Source of the DNA: a bacterium
Lineage (GTDB): Bacteria > Verrucomicrobiota > Verrucomicrobiia > Limisphaerales > J093
Direction: 5' to 3'
Assembly (NCBI GenBank): GCA_021784265.1
Contig: JAJXTA010000086.1
Coordinates: 1 to 8,624, forward strand
Length of the DNA: 8,624 bases
The position numbers were made by a program, and so were the translations under genes. Under the pieces are notes generated by a model. That model had not been told where the DNA came from. It searched no databases and was given only the letters and a program-made list of their open reading frames with translations. Of the stretch, positions 6,865 to 8,624 are shown in pieces. How positions within the stretch are numbered: the first letter of the stretch is position 1; each line of letters starts with the position of its first letter.

Positions 6865-7595
6865 CCCGCCTGATCATCAACGGGGCCAAGGGACGCATGG
6901 GCCAAGCCCTGCTGGCTTGCGCCGCGCGTGAGCCCCAGGTGCGCGTGGTGGGCCAGATCGACCAGGGCGATGACCTCGCGAGCCTGATCGACCAGGGTGA
7001 CGTGGTGGTGGAGTTCAGCTTCCACGAAATCACCCCGGTCGTCGCGGAACTCTGCGCCACCCACCAAAGAGCTCTCGTCATCGGGACCACCGGCCACACC
7101 GACGCCGAACGGGCGCGCATCCTGGCGCATCAGTCTCGCGTCCCGATGGTCTGGTCGGCCAACTACTCGACCGGCGTCAACACCCTCTTCTGGCTCACGC
7201 GCCAGGCCGCACGCGCCTTGGGCCCCGGCTTCGACCTGGAGATCGTCGAGATGCATCACCGGCATAAGAAGGACGCCCCCAGCGGGACGGCGGCGCGGCT
7301 GGCGGCAATCCTGGCCGAGGCGCGCGAGCAACCACTGGCCGAGGTGTTGCGCCACGGCCGGGCCGGGCTGGTCGGACCGCGCCCTGCCGCCGAGATCGGC
7401 ATGCACTCGCTGCGCGGGGGCGACGTGGTGGGAGATCATACGGTTGTCTTTGCCACGGAAGGAGAGCGGTTGGAACTGACGCACCGGGCTGCCAGTCGCG
7501 AGACCTTCGCGGTCGGGGCCTTGCGGGCGGCGCAATGGGTCGTCACCCAGCCCCCGGGGCTCTACGACATGCAAGACGTGCTGGGCCTGAAGTGA
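6861..7595 (+). CDS. dapB: 4-hydroxy-tetrahydrodipicolinate reductase
   Basis: Reduces the DapA product to tetrahydrodipicolinate with NAD(P)H, the second step of the branch. 244 residues from the ATG at 6861, somewhat shorter than the E. coli enzyme. The Rossmann motif NGAKGRMGQ (7-15), GTTGHT (75-80), SANYSTGVN (99-107), the catalytic EMHHRHKKDAPSGTA block (130-144, with His132/133 and Lys136/137) and GMHSLRGGDVVGDH (180-193) are all present and in order. The ATG at 6861 is chosen over an upstream TTG at 6843 because it begins exactly at the conserved beta-strand and forms the 4-bp ATGA overlap with the dapA stop. After the second strand the sequence is GQIDQG (31-36): an acidic residue followed by Gln, where E. 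coli has Glu-Arg. The Arg that contacts the NADPH phosphate may therefore be missing (inference). Confidence 0.97.
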   Translation: MTRLIINGAKGRMGQALLACAAREPQVRVVGQIDQGDDLASLIDQGDVVVEFSFHEITPVVAELCATHQRALVIGTTGHTDAERARILAHQSRVPMVWSANYSTGVNTLFWLTRQAARALGPGFDLEIVEMHHRHKKDAPSGTAARLAAILAEAREQPLAEVLRHGRAGLVGPRPAAEIGMHSLRGGDVVGDHTVVFATEGERLELTHRAASRETFAVGALRAAQWVVTQPPGLYDMQDVLGLK

Positions 7596-7641
7596 GACGG
7601 CCCCACACCGAGTTGCCCGCGCCTTACCTCGCCGCTGGCCG

Positions 7642-8142
7642 GTGAACCCCGCGGTCGTCTATGTCGGGTTGGGCTCGAACCTGGGGGACTCCGTCGCCCT
7701 GATCCAGCGGGCCCTGGGGCGGTTGGAGGGCCTCTCGGCCCAGCCCCTGCGCCGGTCCTCGCTCTGGCGCAGTGCCCCGGTGGATTGTCCGCCGGGGTCC
7801 GGCTGGTTCGTCAACGCCATCGCCGCCCTGACCCCCCTGCCACCGGAGACTCCGGAATCGTTGCTGGTCAAACTCCAGACCCTCGAACGCGAGTTCGGCC
7901 GCCCGCCCAAGCGCCGGCTCAACGAACCGCGCCCTTTGGACCTGGACCTGATTGCCTGGGGCACCGAAGTGCGCGGGACGCGGACTTTGACGTTACCCCA
8001 CCCCCGGGCCCATCGGCGGCGGTTTGTGCTGGCGCCACTGGCCGAGCTGGCCCCCGACTTGATCCTGCCTGGTCAGCGGGAGAGCGTCTCTCAACTCCTG
8101 GTTGGGCTCGACCCCGCGCTCGCGGTGGAGCGGGTGGAGTAG
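7642..8142 (+). CDS. folK: 2-amino-4-hydroxy-6-hydroxymethyldihydropteridine pyrophosphokinase (HPPK)
   Basis: Transfers pyrophosphate from ATP to 6-hydroxymethyl-7,8-dihydropterin, giving the substrate for dihydropteroate synthase in folate synthesis; cytosolic. 166 residues, the normal single-domain size, not fused to FolB or FolP. Signatures in order: VYVGLGSNLGD (6-16), SSLWRSAPVDCPPGSGWFVN (39-58), LEREFGR (81-87), EPRPLDLDLIAWG (95-107) with the Mg-binding Asp pair 100/102, and LPHPRAHRRRFVLAPLAE (118-135). The start is the GTG at 7642, because the conserved N-terminal strand begins right after it; no Shine-Dalgarno is seen. It lies 46 bp after dapB on the same strand, so it is probably the last gene of the same transcript, although no enzymatic link to DAP synthesis exists. 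Confidence 0.95.
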   Translation: MNPAVVYVGLGSNLGDSVALIQRALGRLEGLSAQPLRRSSLWRSAPVDCPPGSGWFVNAIAALTPLPPETPESLLVKLQTLEREFGRPPKRRLNEPRPLDLDLIAWGTEVRGTRTLTLPHPRAHRRRFVLAPLAELAPDLILPGQRESVSQLLVGLDPALAVERVE

Positions 8143-8149
8143 TCCGGCG

Positions 8150-8162
8150 GCCCGGGACGGGC
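8150..8162. terminator. Short GC stem-loop in the convergent gap, weak terminator candidate
   Basis: GCCCG (8150-8154) pairs with CGGGC (8158-8162) over a 3-base loop, 8 bases after the folK stop and inside the 37-bp gap to the convergent small gene. A bidirectional terminator is expected here, but a 5-bp stem with no U-tract in GC-rich DNA is weak evidence. Confidence 0.2.
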
Positions 8163-8179
8163 ACGGTGCGCGGGAGCGT

Positions 8180-8347
8180 TCAATACCGGTTGAGCAGGTA
8201 GAGGACCCCCGCCACCAAGGCCGAGACCAGCAAGCCGATGAAAATGCTCCACCGTCGGATCTGCCGATGGCGGTGGCGATTGCTGCGCCCCATGCCGGGA
8301 AGCAGGTAATAACGATGCTCCTCGCGATCCTTCTTCGATCTGAACAT
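8180..8347 (-). CDS. Small basic single-pass membrane protein (55 aa), unknown function
   Basis: A 55-residue ORF from an ATG at 8347 (complement) to a TGA at 8180-8182. Residues 1-32 are strongly charged: MFRSKKDREEHRYYLLPGMG is followed by a His/Arg-rich run, RSNRHRHRQIRRW (21-33). Residues about 34-52 (SIFIGLLVSALVAGVLYLL) form one clear transmembrane helix, and the protein ends NRY. By the positive-inside rule the basic N-terminus should be cytoplasmic, with a very short tail outside. Charged head, one helix and a clean stop make this look like a real gene rather than a chance frame. No Shine-Dalgarno is visible. It lies convergent to folK (37 bp between stops) and 103 bp downstream of the glycosyltransferase gene on the same strand. 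I do not recognise the family; the fold prediction is from composition only. Confidence 0.62.
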   Translation of the reverse strand: MFRSKKDREEHRYYLLPGMGRSNRHRHRQIRRWSIFIGLLVSALVAGVLYLLNRY

Positions 8348-8386
8348 GGTTAGCATCGGCGCGGGCCAGCGACGGCGCCCGGCGGG

Positions 8387-8418
8387 AGCCTGCCGCCAAA
8401 CACCGGCGTCCCCAGGCT
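8387..8418. other. Imperfect stem-loop between glycosyltransferase and small membrane gene
   Basis: AGCCT (8387-8391) pairs with AGGCT (8414-8418), and inside it GCCG (8392-8395) pairs with CGGC (8404-8407), with an unpaired GTCCCC on one side. It lies between the glycosyltransferase stop and the small-protein start. It could be a terminator or processing site, but has no T-run and an internal bulge. Confidence 0.2.
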
Positions 8419-8450
8419 AGGACTCTCGCCACGCCTTTGCACGCCCAATC

Positions 8451-8624
8451 TCACGCGAGGAATTTGAGCCGCCGCGCCGCGAACCACACCATCCGACACA
8501 GCAGCCAGCCGTGTTTCCAGCGGTGGATGTTCGTTGCGCCGTAGGTGCGGGCCCGGTAGCGGATCGGTAGGTCCACGATCCGCAGATTAAGCTTGGCCGC
8601 CCCAAACAATAGATCGAAGTCCCC
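8451..8624 (-). CDS. Glycosyltransferase family 2, C-terminal fragment (runs off window)
   Basis: The last 57 codons of a gene whose 5' part lies beyond the right edge; stop TGA is the complement of 8451-8453. The reading frame gives GDFDLLFGAAKLNLRI followed by DLPIRYRARTYGATNIHRW and a basic tail ending RRLKFLA. The D-F-D-L-L-F-G-A-A-K-L motif, then P-I-R-Y-R-x-R-x-Y-G-x-T-N-I, is the typical C-terminal end of dolichol-phosphate-mannose-synthase-like family 2 transferases, where the YG-T-N-I segment follows the catalytic domain. Such enzymes transfer a sugar from a nucleotide donor to a polyprenyl phosphate or surface glycan acceptor. The catalytic DxD region and any fused methyltransferase domain are outside the window, so donor and acceptor cannot be named. 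Confidence 0.8.
   Translation of the reverse strand, partial: GDFDLLFGAAKLNLRIVDLPIRYRARTYGATNIHRWKHGWLLCRMVWFAARRLKFLA

Noticed and set aside
5917..7574. Minus-strand frames of 298 and 254 codons opposite dapA and dapB
   Set aside because: The plus-strand products are unmistakable DapA and DapB; the antisense translations have no recognisable features.
8102..8353. 83-codon plus-strand frame overlapping the folK end
   Set aside because: It overlaps folK and the small membrane gene in the opposite direction, and its translation has no coherent domain.
1..8624. CRISPR array, tRNA, rRNA, insertion sequence or phage attachment site
   Set aside because: No regularly spaced repeats, cloverleaf-like sequence, transposase or integrase coding, or flanking direct repeats were seen on either strand.

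Overview
The window is GC-rich bacterial DNA, and the best guess for the source is a verrucomicrobial lineage (Limisphaerales/Pedosphaera-like). The main reason is the C-terminus of the large secreted protein at 150-2741. It ends in a short beta-sandwich-like module closing on FYRL plus a few residues, a tail common on secreted proteins of that group. Near-absence of Shine-Dalgarno sequences and an enzyme set of meso-DAP synthesis plus hopanoid cyclisation fit but do not prove this. No rRNA, tRNA, CRISPR array, transposase or phage gene was seen, and codon and base use look uniform.

Layout. Left part (1-5042, minus strand): a squalene-hopene cyclase gene (start at about 4913, or 5042 at the outer limit, to 2823) is followed 81 bp later by a secreted BNR/Asp-box beta-propeller protein (2741-150). 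The 149 bp after that gene hold no gene but several perfect GC-rich stem-loops. Middle part (5060-8142, plus strand): dapF, dapA, dapB and folK lie head to tail. dapA and dapB overlap by 4 bp (ATGA), and dapF is transcribed divergently from the cyclase gene. Right part (8180-8624, minus strand): a 55-codon gene for a small single-pass membrane protein lies convergent to folK. Beyond it is the C-terminal end of a family 2 glycosyltransferase that runs off the window.

How the genes work together. DapA, DapB and DapF are the first two steps and the epimerase step of the diaminopimelate route to lysine and peptidoglycan. The transaminase/acyl-transfer steps (dapL or dapD/C/E) and lysA are not here. 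FolK makes the pyrophosphorylated pterin for folate and is probably co-transcribed. The cyclase forms the hopanoid skeleton from squalene, but no other hopanoid gene is present. The propeller protein and the small membrane protein have no assignable substrate or partner.

No clearly novel multi-gene system was found. The most useful second looks are the small membrane protein, the compact divergent promoter region where dapF looks leaderless and the cyclase start is uncertain, and the stem-loop cluster at the left end.
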